Positions 1 through 7,103 of a stretch of DNA of 13,392 nt are shown in pieces (the stretch's first letter is position 1; each line of letters begins with the position of its first letter). Made by a program: the position numbers and the translations under genes. Source of the stretch: Arenicella sp. (GTDB taxonomy: Bacteria > Pseudomonadota > Gammaproteobacteria > Arenicellales > Arenicellaceae); NCBI GenBank assembly GCA_023299895.1, contig JALZWI010000069.1, positions 1 through 13,392 on the forward strand, in the 5' to 3' direction. The notes beneath the pieces are model-generated. The model was not told where the DNA came from. It was given only the letters and a program-made list of their open reading frames with translations, and searched no databases.

Positions 1-654
1 GAAATTGTTCATGAAGATGATGCCATGCTCGTTATTAATAAGCCTGCAGGCTTGGTTGTGCATCCTGGGGCAGGCAACCCAGATGGCACGCTATTAAATG
101 GTCTGCTTCATCATTTACCAGAGTTACGATCACTGCCTCGGGTTGGCATAGTGCACCGTCTTGATAAAGATACGTCTGGACTTATGGTGGTGGCTAAAGT
201 TGAGCAAGCCCGATTAGGTCTAATTGACCAGTTAGTTGATCATAGCTTACACCGAGAATATTTAGCGCTTACCCATGGTCGAGTTATTTCTGGTGGAACT
301 GTAGATGAACCAATCGCGCGCGATAAGAAAGATCGACGTAAAATGGCCATTAATATGATGGGTAAAGAAGCGGTCACTCATTATCGAGTTGATCAACGTT
401 TTCGAAATCATACTTTGCTCCGGGTACAGCTAGAAACTGGACGGACTCATCAAATCCGAGTTCATATGAACCATATTACTTTTCCATTAGTAGGTGATCC
501 GGTGTACGGCCGCAGGTTATCAATTCCAGGTGATTGCGCGCCGCAATTAGAAAATCAGTTAAGACAGTTTAGACGTCAAGCTCTGCATGCGACTAAAATT
601 GAATATGTACACCCCATTCGTGGTGAAGTTGAATGGTCTCATCATGCGCAATGA
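1..654 (+). CDS. rluD: RluD-type 23S rRNA pseudouridine synthase, partial at the left edge and with an altered C-terminus
   Basis: The reading frame is open from base 1, so the N-terminal S4 domain lies outside the window. RluD converts uridines of 23S rRNA helix 69 (1911, 1915 and 1917 in E. coli) to pseudouridine in the cytoplasm. The signature HRLDKDTSG is present, with the catalytic aspartate codon at 163-165. Other family marks are [11 protein letters not shown], the GRTHQIRVH block (about 439-465) and VGDPVYGRR. Up to HPIRGEV near the end the match to RluD is good. Family members normally continue for roughly 25-35 more residues after the HPI.G block (EW.APLP.D...), whereas here the protein ends within five residues (SHHAQ). 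The end falls at the start of foreign FtsH-like DNA, so the true C-terminus was probably lost at that junction. pgeF and clpB, frequent neighbours of rluD in this class, do not follow. Confidence 0.9.
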   Translation, partial: EIVHEDDAMLVINKPAGLVVHPGAGNPDGTLLNGLLHHLPELRSLPRVGIVHRLDKDTSGLMVVAKVEQARLGLIDQLVDHSLHREYLALTHGRVISGGTVDEPIARDKKDRRKMAINMMGKEAVTHYRVDQRFRNHTLLRVQLETGRTHQIRVHMNHITFPLVGDPVYGRRLSIPGDCAPQLENQLRQFRRQALHATKIEYVHPIRGEVEWSHHAQ

Positions 655-1831
655 TATCGAGGCGCTCATTAAGTCGAATATCTCGACTCGGACTCAGGAC
701 AATACTTTCGGCAAAGTCATGATGAGCCTGCTACCAGTGCTTCTTTTGATCGTTCTGATCTTCTTCCTCTTCCGTCATCAGATGAAATCCGCCGGACGCG
801 GCGCGATGAGTTTTGGTAAGTCCAAGGCTAAGCTTCTTTCTGCGGACTCTGCGAAAGTGACCTTTAAGGATGTTGCTGGCATTCAGGAAGCAAAAGAAGA
901 GCTCTTTGAGATCGTCGACTTCCTTCGCGATCCACGTAAATTTCAGGCCCTCGGTGGCACCATTCCTAAGGGGGTCCTCATGGTAGGCCCTCCTGGAACA
1001 GGGAAAAGCATGTTGGCATCTCGATTGCCAGGAATTTTACCTGAATTGACTAACGAGCAAGCTCTTGAAGCAGCGGCTATTCAGTCGGTTGCAAACGGTC
1101 AATTTGATTTAAGCCTTTGGAAGCAACGGCCATTCAGGTCACCTCATCATTCAGCATCTGCTGTTGCTTTGGTAGGCGGTGGTTCAAGTCCAAGGCCTGG
1201 TGAAATTTCATTGGCACATAAAGGCATACTATTTTTAGATGAATTTACTGAATTTGCTCGATCAGCATTAGAGCAGTTACGCGAACCGCTAGAGACGGGA
1301 GTAATCAACATCGCTCGAGCGAATCAATCGGTTCAGTATCCCGCAGATTTTTTATTAATCGCTGCTTGTAACCCTTGCCCCTGTGGTTATCTGGGTGAAG
1401 ATCGTTGTAGTTGCAGTGCGAATAAAATCGAAACTTATCGAGCGAAGCTATCGGGACCAATGCTGGATCGAATCGATATGCATGTTCATTTACCAAGAGT
1501 TGCCACCAGCGTTCTGCAAGCGCATGATCCTAATGTCGAATCATCAAATACAATTATGCGCCGTGTTGAATCGATTAGATCTAGACAACAAGATCGCCAG
1601 TCTGTGTTTAATAGTGAATTAAGCGGTAAGACACTCGATCAACACTGTTACCTGGATAAAAAAAGCGCAGAATTTTTAGAACATTCAAGTGAACGTCTAC
1701 TGTTATCTGCGCGAGCTTATCATCGGATTCTTAAGCTCGCACGCACAATTGCTGATATGACAAACAGTGCTGAGATTAAACAGTCACACATTGCTGAGGC
1801 AATTGCTTATCGCAGTTTAGATCGTAAGTGA
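587..1831 (+). CDS. Hybrid ORF: FtsH membrane/Walker A segment fused to the C-terminal part of a YifB/ComM Mg-chelatase-like AAA ATPase
   Basis: The longest frame starts at ATG 587 inside rluD; a second ATG lies at 644. Neither has a convincing ribosome site. Residues about 20-135 match FtsH: end of the periplasmic domain, a membrane helix (about residues 46-61), the SFGKSKAK linker, KVTFKDVAG, and [17 protein letters not shown]. From the Walker A lysine onward the protein is YifB/Com[36 protein letters not shown], Walker B LFLDE, the cysteine-rich [15 protein letters not shown], and [12 protein letters not shown], ending with a Mg-chelatase C-terminal domain. YifB/ComM proteins are about 500 residues; the first roughly 210 (the Lon-protease-like N-terminal domain) are missing and replaced. 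ComM is known as a branch-migration helicase in natural transformation. I see no FtsH protease domain (HEAGH). This is probably not a functional gene as drawn: either a recombination product or an assembly chimera. The YifB part looks native, with host-like codon use. Confidence 0.8.
   Translation: MRLKLNMYTPFVVKLNGLIMRNDIEALIKSNISTRTQDNTFGKVMMSLLPVLLLIVLIFFLFRHQMKSAGRGAMSFGKSKAKLLSADSAKVTFKDVAGIQEAKEELFEIVDFLRDPRKFQALGGTIPKGVLMVGPPGTGKSMLASRLPGILPELTNEQALEAAAIQSVANGQFDLSLWKQRPFRSPHHSASAVALVGGGSSPRPGEISLAHKGILFLDEFTEFARSALEQLREPLETGVINIARANQSVQYPADFLLIAACNPCPCGYLGEDRCSCSANKIETYRAKLSGPMLDRIDMHVHLPRVATSVLQAHDPNVESSNTIMRRVESIRSRQQDRQSVFNSELSGKTLDQHCYLDKKSAEFLEHSSERLLLSARAYHRILKLARTIADMTNSAEIKQSHIAEAIAYRSLDRK
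637..1003 (+). other. FtsH-derived segment with foreign codon usage inside the hybrid ORF (boundaries approximate)
   Basis: This stretch encodes the end of the FtsH periplasmic domain, the second transmembrane helix and the start of the AAA domain as far as Walker A. By hand count it is close to 50% G+C over 661-1020, compared with about 45% over the next 360 bases. It favours C-ending codons (TTC, CTC, ATC, GTC). I counted 14 leucine codons and none is TTA, while both the rluD part and the YifB part use TTA freely. Features such as [25 protein letters not shown] and [12 protein letters not shown] fit the FtsH of Verrucomicrobia or related phyla better than gammaproteobacterial FtsH. The right edge lies inside the Walker A codons, which both families share. 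The left edge lies near the rluD stop and is not exactly placed. Confidence 0.7.
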
Positions 1832-1849
1832 CTATTTAAAAAAAATAGT
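1831..1849 (+). terminator. Possible weak hairpin terminator after the YifB segment
   Basis: An AT-only seven-base inverted repeat (ACTATTT / AAATAGT) with an A5 loop directly follows the stop codon. A run of T follows after about eight bases (near 1856-1863). The stem has one C-G pair at each repeat end, so it is weak; it is a candidate only. Confidence 0.25.
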
Positions 1850-2023
1850 TCTGACATTTTTTTCATGATTTAGCATGAAGACATGAGTCATCTGTAACGC
1901 CTTGTTTCAATTTCTTTGATGGTGAAACCTTAATGGCTTTTTATGAGCTTGAATGCAATAATTTGTATATGATTAATTAAAGGGTGTTTTTGTAAATTAC
2001 CCTGTGAACTAGAGGGCTAAATT

Positions 2024-3070
2024 ATGAACTTCAATCGTAAAAATTTCTTTTCTATAGTCATTGCCGTATTACTGGTGCTTCCTTCTTTATCTTTGGCGCA
2101 TCATTCCACTGCTGGTTTTTTTGATCGCAACACTAAGGTTGAAATCGCCGGTGTTATAACCGATATCCGGTGGAGAAATCCACATACGGTTTTTGAGCTG
2201 GATGTGAAAAATGAAGATGGTAGTGTAACTGCTTGGTCTGTTGAGTCCGGAGCGCTAAGTGTGCTTAGAGCTCAGGGGTTAACTAACGCAGTGATTGATG
2301 TTGGTGATTTTGTGAAAATACTCGGTGATAAATCTTTGCAGAATCGACCAGAAACTTTCGCACGGAGCATGCTTGTACCATCGGGAGAAGAGGTGCTACT
2401 TACTCTGGGTGCACAAAAATATTTTTCTTCGGCGAGCGATGTTAGTTTGATGCGCGGTGGCTTTGATGAAGTTCAGGTAGCTGAGGCTCGACGCAATGCC
2501 GAGGGAATTTTTCGGGTATGGAGCCGAATCAATGAGGATGCGAGTTTTCTGAGGCCAATATTCGAGACTAATGAAACGGCTAGGTTCCCATATACAGAGC
2601 ATGGTAAAATTGTATTAAGTAGCTGGGATGCGAGTGCGGAATCTATCCTAGGTTGTACTGAATGGAATATGCCGCGGCTTATGGGTAATCCATTGCCTAT
2701 GGAGTTTGTTTATGAGGGTGAAAACATTCTTATACGCTTTGAGGAGAATGATAGTCGGCGCACTGTTTACATGAATGCAGATACTGATTCAGCGCCAGAT
2801 GAGCACAGTCTGATGGGCTATTCTATTGGACATTGGGAAGAAGATACATTGGTCATTCAAACTTCTCATATTTTGGAGAATGCCTACGAGATGCCTGTGA
2901 GTAACCAAATTACACTCGAGGAAAAATTTACAGCGATCGAAGACGGCACAGTTTTGAACTACGAAATTGTTATCACGGATCCCGTTATGTTGACAGAGCC
3001 TGTTATCAAAACGAGCACTTGGAATTGGCGACCTGAAATCGAAGTTAACAGTTACTCTTGTGAGGTATAA
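2024..3070 (+). CDS. Secreted DUF6152-like protein of unknown function
   Basis: The 348-residue product begins with a clear Sec signal peptide: a basic start (NRKN), a hydrophobic core at residues 9-24, and probable cleavage after SLSLA, leaving a mature N-terminus HHSTAGFFD. The AHHS...FD start followed by an EIAGVITDIRWRNPHT-like strand pattern is typical of DUF6152, a small beta-rich exported domain (about residues 25-120). The remaining part, with MGYSIGHWEEDTLVIQT (about residues 264-280) and a WNWRPE...YSCE ending, resembles C-terminal regions often attached to DUF6152 in marine Gammaproteobacteria. No catalytic residues can be named and no function is known. The start is supported by AGAGGG about seven bases before the ATG. 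It appears to be a single-gene transcription unit: 192 bases separate it from the YifB segment and about 400 bases without an intact gene follow. Confidence 0.75.
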   Translation: MNFNRKNFFSIVIAVLLVLPSLSLAHHSTAGFFDRNTKVEIAGVITDIRWRNPHTVFELDVKNEDGSVTAWSVESGALSVLRAQGLTNAVIDVGDFVKILGDKSLQNRPETFARSMLVPSGEEVLLTLGAQKYFSSASDVSLMRGGFDEVQVAEARRNAEGIFRVWSRINEDASFLRPIFETNETARFPYTEHGKIVLSSWDASAESILGCTEWNMPRLMGNPLPMEFVYEGENILIRFEENDSRRTVYMNADTDSAPDEHSLMGYSIGHWEEDTLVIQTSHILENAYEMPVSNQITLEEKFTAIEDGTVLNYEIVITDPVMLTEPVIKTSTWNWRPEIEVNSYSCEV

Positions 3071-3119
3071 CACGTGATTTAGAGCCTGGCATGAACCTAG
3101 GAAATCATTCTAAGCGGTC

Positions 3120-3290
3120 AGCAGGGTAGAGCTCTTTGATTTTTTTTTCCACCATGGTGAGGAGAAAGAGTGGGAACATGAGTTCGGTGGTCAGTCACGT
3201 AGCTATTTAGATAACGGTATGGTGGCGATTACTTTAAATTAGGTGTCGCGGTATTAGGGTCGCTGGTGTAGTTTTACGCAAAGACCCTCA
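3120..3290 (+). pseudogene. Probable decayed alpha/beta-hydrolase (esterase-like) remnant
   Basis: The 398 bases between the DUF6152-like gene and bcp hold no intact gene. One frame (codons in phase with 3150) reads FDFFFHHGEEKEW, then GGQSRSYLDNGMVAITLN, then a stop at 3240-3242. After a one-base frame change near 3236 it continues KLGVAVLGSL. Together these resemble the oxyanion-hole HG motif and the following NGVVVVTLNYRLGVLGFL-like strand of carboxylesterases. I found no continuation to the GxSxG nucleophile, no start codon with a ribosome site, and several stops. A second frame around 3330-3390 (ACNENFGIDRIEGKKYE) might be another gene fragment. The match is by eye over about 45 residues, so the family call is tentative; decay, rather than a sequencing error, is inferred from the multiple lesions. 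Confidence 0.35.
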
Positions 3291-3389
3291 ATCAATTGGA
3301 TTCTGAACTAAATACGTCAACCAGTCGTTTTTGAAACTACAGCTTGTAATGAAAATTTTGGTATTGATCGGATCGAAGGGAAAAAATAT

Positions 3390-3402
3390 GAATAGCTTAT
3401 TC
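3390..3402 (-). terminator. Candidate short terminator downstream of bcp
   Basis: Read on the minus strand, GAATA-AGC-TATTC forms a five-base-pair hairpin with a three-base loop, followed after two bases by a run of six T. It lies 67 bases past the bcp stop. The stem is short and AT-rich, so confidence is low. Confidence 0.25.
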
Positions 3403-3468
3403 AGTGCTCAGACTTAGGTGATGAGTATAGGTTTCCAAGCTAGACCAGTTTAAAGAAATTAAGATAAG

Positions 3469-3936
3469 CTACGATAGTTCTTTCACTAGAGCCAATACTT
3501 CATCAACATGAGTCTTAACTTTAACTTTACGAATCTCATGGCGTAATTTGCCTTTAGCATCAAAAATAAAAGTGCTGCGTTCGATACCCATATAAGTTTT
3601 GCCGTACATACTTTTTTGTTTGATTACCTCAAAAGCATTGCACAGTTCTTCATCAGAGTCAGAAATTAAATCAAAAGGAAATTCATGTTTGTTAATAAAG
3701 TTTTGATGCGAGCGAATGCTTTCTCGTGACACACCTATTATTTCGGTATTAAGCTTTTGGAAATCTTTATAAGCATCTCGGAAGTTCTGACCTTGTGTCG
3801 TGCACCCAGGTGTATTGTCTTTAGGGTAAAAATAGATCACGACATTTTTACCTTTTAGGCTTCTTAGCTTTAGGTTTTCATCTTTTGTGGTGGCCACAGT
3901 TTGGTTAGGGATTGAGTTACCAATTTTCACGCTCAT
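3469..3936 (-). CDS. bcp: Thioredoxin-dependent peroxiredoxin of the Bcp/PrxQ family
   Basis: At 155 residues this has the normal length for Bcp, a cytoplasmic thiol peroxidase that reduces hydrogen peroxide and organic hydroperoxides. The active-site block YFYPKDNTPGCTTQG places the peroxidatic cysteine at Cys45, with the conserved Pro38 and Thr42. The conserved MYGKTYMGIERSTFIFD segment supplies the usual active-site arginine. Position 50, where E. coli Bcp has its resolving cysteine, is Gln here. The only other cysteine I see is Cys99 (EELCNAF), so this may work as a 1-Cys enzyme or use another partner. The ATG is preceded by TGAGAAATAAAC, a modest ribosome site. It lies 33 bases downstream of the HAD-IB gene on the same strand and is probably co-transcribed with it. 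Confidence 0.93.
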   Translation of the reverse strand: MSVKIGNSIPNQTVATTKDENLKLRSLKGKNVVIYFYPKDNTPGCTTQGQNFRDAYKDFQKLNTEIIGVSRESIRSHQNFINKHEFPFDLISDSDEELCNAFEVIKQKSMYGKTYMGIERSTFIFDAKGKLRHEIRKVKVKTHVDEVLALVKELS

Positions 3937-3969
3937 GTTTATTTCTCAGTTAAGTGATATTAAAATTTT

Positions 3970-4617
3970 TTAATCAATGATAGGCCAGTTTTTGTGTTCT
4001 GCATGTGCACGTAGTTTACCGTCTGGAGTTACAGCGACTGGATTGTCGGCGATTTCTAACAAGGGTAGATCATTGATTGAGTCACTATAAAACCAGCTAT
4101 CATTCATATCAATTGTTTGTGTCGACAGCCATTCGTTGAGCCGAGAAATTTTTCCAGCTTGAAAGCATGGAGCCCCAGTGACTTTACCGGTGTATTGGTT
4201 ATCAATAAATTCAGCTTGGGTCGCGATCAGTGTTTCAATTTCTAGTAAATCTGCAATTGGGCGGGTAATGAAATCATTGGTGGCGGTAATAATGACTAAA
4301 GAATCACCCTTATTTCGATGTTGTTCGATTAACTCAGTTTTGCCTGTCGAAATCATAGGTTTAATGATTGAGTCTATAAATTCATTGCGCCATTGCAATA
4401 ATTGCTCAAGAGGATATTGTGTGAGTGGAAATAGTTGGAACGTTAAGAATTCAATAATATCGAGTTCACCATTAATATAGAGTTGATAAAACTCATCTTG
4501 TTTTTGTTCATGCAGCGTTTTATCAACGGCGCCTATTTCAGCGAGATAGTGCCCCCAAGCATGATCACTGTCTCCGTTTAACAGTGTATTGTCTAGATCA
4601 AAAAGAGCCAAAGCCAC
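3970..4617 (-). CDS. HAD-superfamily subfamily IB phosphatase (SerB-like, CicA-type)
   Basis: This 215-residue protein carries all four HAD motifs: motif I FDLDNT (nucleophile Asp7, general acid Asp9), motif II Thr111 in VIITATND, motif III Lys156 in AGKISRL, and motif IV YSDSINDLPLL (Asp179, Asp183). A helical cap between motifs I and II (about residues 15-90) and the spacing mark subfamily IB, which includes phosphoserine phosphatase-like enzymes and CicA. The substrate cannot be told from sequence. The start is GTG at 4617-4615, supported by a strong GGAG seven bases upstream; no nearby ATG is in frame. It is divergent from rppH across 125 bases. In Pseudomonas a HAD-IB gene sits directly beside rppH, so the pairing is conserved although the orientation differs. 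Confidence 0.88.
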   Translation of the reverse strand: MALALFDLDNTLLNGDSDHAWGHYLAEIGAVDKTLHEQKQDEFYQLYINGELDIIEFLTFQLFPLTQYPLEQLLQWRNEFIDSIIKPMISTGKTELIEQHRNKGDSLVIITATNDFITRPIADLLEIETLIATQAEFIDNQYTGKVTGAPCFQAGKISRLNEWLSTQTIDMNDSWFYSDSINDLPLLEIADNPVAVTPDGKLRAHAEHKNWPIID

Positions 4618-4680
4618 GATGTATCTCCAAAAAAAAGTTTGAATTTGTTAAGTTAACTAAAATAATGACAAGATTATGAT

Positions 4681-4686
4681 TATAAT
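4681..4686 (+). promoter_or_regulatory. Candidate -10 element for rppH
   Basis: A perfect TATAAT lies 57 bases before the rppH start in the 125-base divergent region shared with the HAD-IB gene. A TG dinucleotide occurs two bases upstream of it, one base off the extended -10 spacing. I see no good -35 at the right distance, so this is a single-element call. Confidence 0.3.
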
Positions 4687-4742
4687 GGGTAAAACAACGA
4701 TAGTCCGTTGTTAATTTAATTGAGATAAACTTATTCTCCTTA

Positions 4743-5258
4743 ATGAAAAGCTTTGAACCAATTTTTGCTAACGATGGATATCGACCTAATGTCGGTATTA
4801 TTATCTGTAATGAAAAAGGACAAGTCTTTTGGGCGCGTAGAATTAATCGCGATGGCTGGCAATTTCCTCAAGGTGGCGTGAGTCGCAATGAGACATTATT
4901 GGACGCAATGTATAGAGAATTACAAGAAGAAACGGGCTTAATACAAAAACAAGTTAGTATTGTGGCGCATACTAAAGAGTGGTTGCACTACGATTTACCA
5001 AGCCGTTATTTACGTCGATCAAGCCGCACGCAAAACCGTAAAAGACCTCGTTTTAAAGGCCAAAAGCAAGTTTGGTTTTTATTGCAATTGCTAGAAGATG
5101 ATTCTGTAGTCGATCTTGAAGCTGGCTTGGTCAATCCGGAGTTTGATAGTTGGAGATGGGTCGAAACAAATGTTGCACTTGATAATATAGTGGACTTTAA
5201 GCGTTCGGTTTACCAAAAAGCATTATCTGAACTTGGCCAATATTTACCTAATAGTTAG
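4743..5258 (+). CDS. rppH: RNA pyrophosphohydrolase RppH (Nudix)
   Basis: RppH removes pyrophosphate from 5'-triphosphate mRNA ends, which triggers RNase E-dependent decay in the cytoplasm. The 171-residue length fits the family. The Nudix box is complete: Gly44, Glu50, then Arg58-Glu59-Leu60, Glu62-Glu63 and Gly65-Leu66. The flanking DGYRPNVGIII, WARRINRDGWQFPQGG, EWLHYDLP and KGQKQVWFLL blocks are diagnostic of RppH rather than other Nudix enzymes. The usual start is close before DGYRPN; here there are ten residues before it (MKSFEPIFAN), and ATG 4743 is the only suitable start. It has no evident Shine-Dalgarno sequence (the bases before it are TTATTCTCCTTA). The PBP gene starts three bases after the stop, so the two are probably one transcript. 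Confidence 0.95.
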   Translation: MKSFEPIFANDGYRPNVGIIICNEKGQVFWARRINRDGWQFPQGGVSRNETLLDAMYRELQEETGLIQKQVSIVAHTKEWLHYDLPSRYLRRSSRTQNRKRPRFKGQKQVWFLLQLLEDDSVVDLEAGLVNPEFDSWRWVETNVALDNIVDFKRSVYQKALSELGQYLPNS

Positions 5259-5261
5259 CTT

Positions 5262-6539
5262 ATGAAGATTTTGATGATATCAAACAATATTAATTTTTTA
5301 ACCGTACTGATAATCGGTATGTTGTCATTCAATGCTCAACAAGCCGCAGGTCAATCAATTAATGTATTAACTAAGGCTGACATCGCTGATGCTGTAACTG
5401 GGAACGCGCGTAAAAATATATTCCCAAATAAGCTAGTGTTTAATAGTGAAAATGGACAATCTTACGACGGTAATGTTCGTTATACGTTCGATGAAAAAGT
5501 ACACCAAGATATGGCTAAGGTGTATTTGCAGTATCAGCCTGATTATGCCTGTTTTGTTGCAATTGATGTTGAGACAGGCGCTATCTTGAATTTAACCAGT
5601 TTTGTTAAATCGGGAGAGGATTGGGATAACCTTGTGATGCGCTCTGAATACCCTGCTGCGTCGGTATTTAAAATGATTACTGCAGCAGCAGGCATCGACC
5701 TAGGAAAAATTAATCCTACAACAGTAATCCCATATAACGGTAAGTCAACAACTCTTTATAAGGACCAAGTTTTAAATCATACAGCCAATAAGTGGACACG
5801 TGAACCAACGCTTAAAGAATCTTTTGCTAAGTCTGTTAATCCTGTCTTTGGTCAGTTAGGAGTATTTCATTTAGGGAAAGAAAACTTAACTAACTATGCT
5901 CAACGTTTTGGTTTTGATCGTCCATTGAAAAGTGATTTTGAATTACCTCAGAGTCATTTAGGACTTGATTTAAGTGTGCAGTGGGCACTTGCTGAGGCAG
6001 CCTCAGGTTATACGAGAGACATTACTCTAAGTCCAATACATGCTGCGCAAATGGCCGCGACGGTTGCCAATGATGGAAAAATGGTTGTGCCTTATATGGT
6101 GGAGTCGGTGATCCGTCCCGATGGTAAATTGCTCTATCAAGCACAAGCTAATGATAATCCTGAGCAGGTAATCAGCGCCAGCTCGGCTCAACAATTACGT
6201 AGTTTAATGACAGAAACGACACGGGTTGGTTCGGCTAGTTCGTCATTTACAGGCTTAAATAAATATAAAGTCTATAAAGATATGGAAATTGGAGGTAAGA
6301 CGGGCTCTTTAACCGGCTTATCGCCAAAAGGGCGACATGATTGGTTTGTTGGTTACGCTGAAAAGAATGGCCGAAAAGTTGCCTATGCGTCACTTATTGT
6401 GAATGTTGATAAGTGGTATGTTCGTAGTGCTTATGTTGCACGACAGTTTATTTATCACTATTTTACTGATATTCAAGAGGCAGAAGAGCTTGCTAAAGCT
6501 GAAGCATTAGCAAAGTTAGAAGTGCAATCGCAAGAATAA
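5262..6539 (+). CDS. Small secreted penicillin-binding transpeptidase-domain protein
   Basis: The 425-residue product has a hydrophobic N-terminal segment (about residues 11-24) followed by AQQAAGQ, so it is either exported or anchored by its signal sequence. The rest is a penicillin-binding transpeptidase domain with the full active-site set: SVFK (nucleophile Ser134, Lys137), SVN (Ser191, Asn193) and KTG (Lys346-Gly348). It lacks the glycosyltransferase domain of class A PBPs and has only about 70-80 residues before the catalytic domain, too few for the full pedestal domain of FtsI or PBP2. The C-terminus ends in a short Glu/Ala-rich helix (about residues 408-425). The expected role is cross-linking or trimming of periplasmic peptidoglycan; the exact activity is unknown. 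Coupling to rppH (three-base gap) is unusual, since ptsP follows rppH in many relatives. It converges with rfaE2, whose stop is 32 bases away. Confidence 0.85.
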   Translation: MKILMISNNINFLTVLIIGMLSFNAQQAAGQSINVLTKADIADAVTGNARKNIFPNKLVFNSENGQSYDGNVRYTFDEKVHQDMAKVYLQYQPDYACFVAIDVETGAILNLTSFVKSGEDWDNLVMRSEYPAASVFKMITAAAGIDLGKINPTTVIPYNGKSTTLYKDQVLNHTANKWTREPTLKESFAKSVNPVFGQLGVFHLGKENLTNYAQRFGFDRPLKSDFELPQSHLGLDLSVQWALAEAASGYTRDITLSPIHAAQMAATVANDGKMVVPYMVESVIRPDGKLLYQAQANDNPEQVISASSAQQLRSLMTETTRVGSASSSFTGLNKYKVYKDMEIGGKTGSLTGLSPKGRHDWFVGYAEKNGRKVAYASLIVNVDKWYVRSAYVARQFIYHYFTDIQEAEELAKAEALAKLEVQSQE

Positions 6540-6571
6540 AAAATAGTCGGTAAAGCGAACGTTTTAATTTT

Positions 6572-7063
6572 TTAGGAACGTACTTTTTTTAACAAAGCGG
6601 TAGTGGATCGGTCATATTTAAATGCTAATGAATGAGCTTGGCCGCCATTAGTTATGACTTCATTAGCGCCGACAATGTCATCTATCTTCCAATCACCACC
6701 TTTGACTAGATGATCGGGCAAGACTTGTTCAATCAGTGTCAGAGGTGTGTCGTCATCAAAGCTCAATACCATATCAACACAGGCTAAGCTCGCCAAAATA
6801 GACATGCGATCTTGCAGTGAGTTGATAGGACGGTCAGGGCCTTTGTTTTGACGTCTGACGGAATCATCGCTATTTGCGGCAACAACCAGGCTGCCACCTA
6901 AATTGCGAGCTTGTTCTAGATAACTGGTGTGACCACGATGTAGAATATCAAAGCAACCATTGGTAAATACAATAGGTTTAGCTAATTTATTTAAGCGAAG
7001 ATTAAGTGCTCTATAGCTATAGTTTAAGCCATCTGGATTGATTATTTTGTCTTGTGTATTCAC
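6572..7063 (-). CDS. rfaE2: D-glycero-beta-D-manno-heptose 1-phosphate adenylyltransferase (stand-alone RfaE2 domain)
   Basis: This 163-residue nucleotidyltransferase adds AMP to heptose 1-phosphate, giving ADP-heptose for the lipopolysaccharide inner core. The family block [14 protein letters not shown] includes the nucleotide-binding HxGH motif (His42, His45). [40 protein letters not shown] and a late STTALLKK segment complete the match. In E. coli this domain is the C-terminal half of bifunctional HldE; here it stands alone, so the kinase domain (RfaE1) must be elsewhere. The start is GTG at 7063-7061, with only a weak ribosome site. Being last in the lpoA-yraN-diaA/gmhA-dolP operon, 40 bases after dolP, puts it beside a phosphoheptose isomerase-like gene, which suits a shared heptose pathway. 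Confidence 0.92.
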   Translation of the reverse strand: MNTQDKIINPDGLNYSYRALNLRLNKLAKPIVFTNGCFDILHRGHTSYLEQARNLGGSLVVAANSDDSVRRQNKGPDRPINSLQDRMSILASLACVDMVLSFDDDTPLTLIEQVLPDHLVKGGDWKIDDIVGANEVITNGGQAHSLAFKYDRSTTALLKKVRS

Positions 7064-7103
7064 CAGATAGTTGTTTTATTAGTTTCTTGAGGGAGGACTT
7101 TAA

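Noticed and set aside
1981..2003. Hairpin AGGGT...ACCCT upstream of the DUF6152-like gene, possibly a riboswitch or attenuator
   Set aside because: It has a single five-base stem, no T-run and no conserved aptamer features that I can recognise.
6540..6571. Bidirectional terminator between the PBP gene and rfaE2
   Set aside because: There is only a five-base inverted repeat (ACGTT/AACGT) around a 13-base loop, with the T-run inside the loop; too weak to call.
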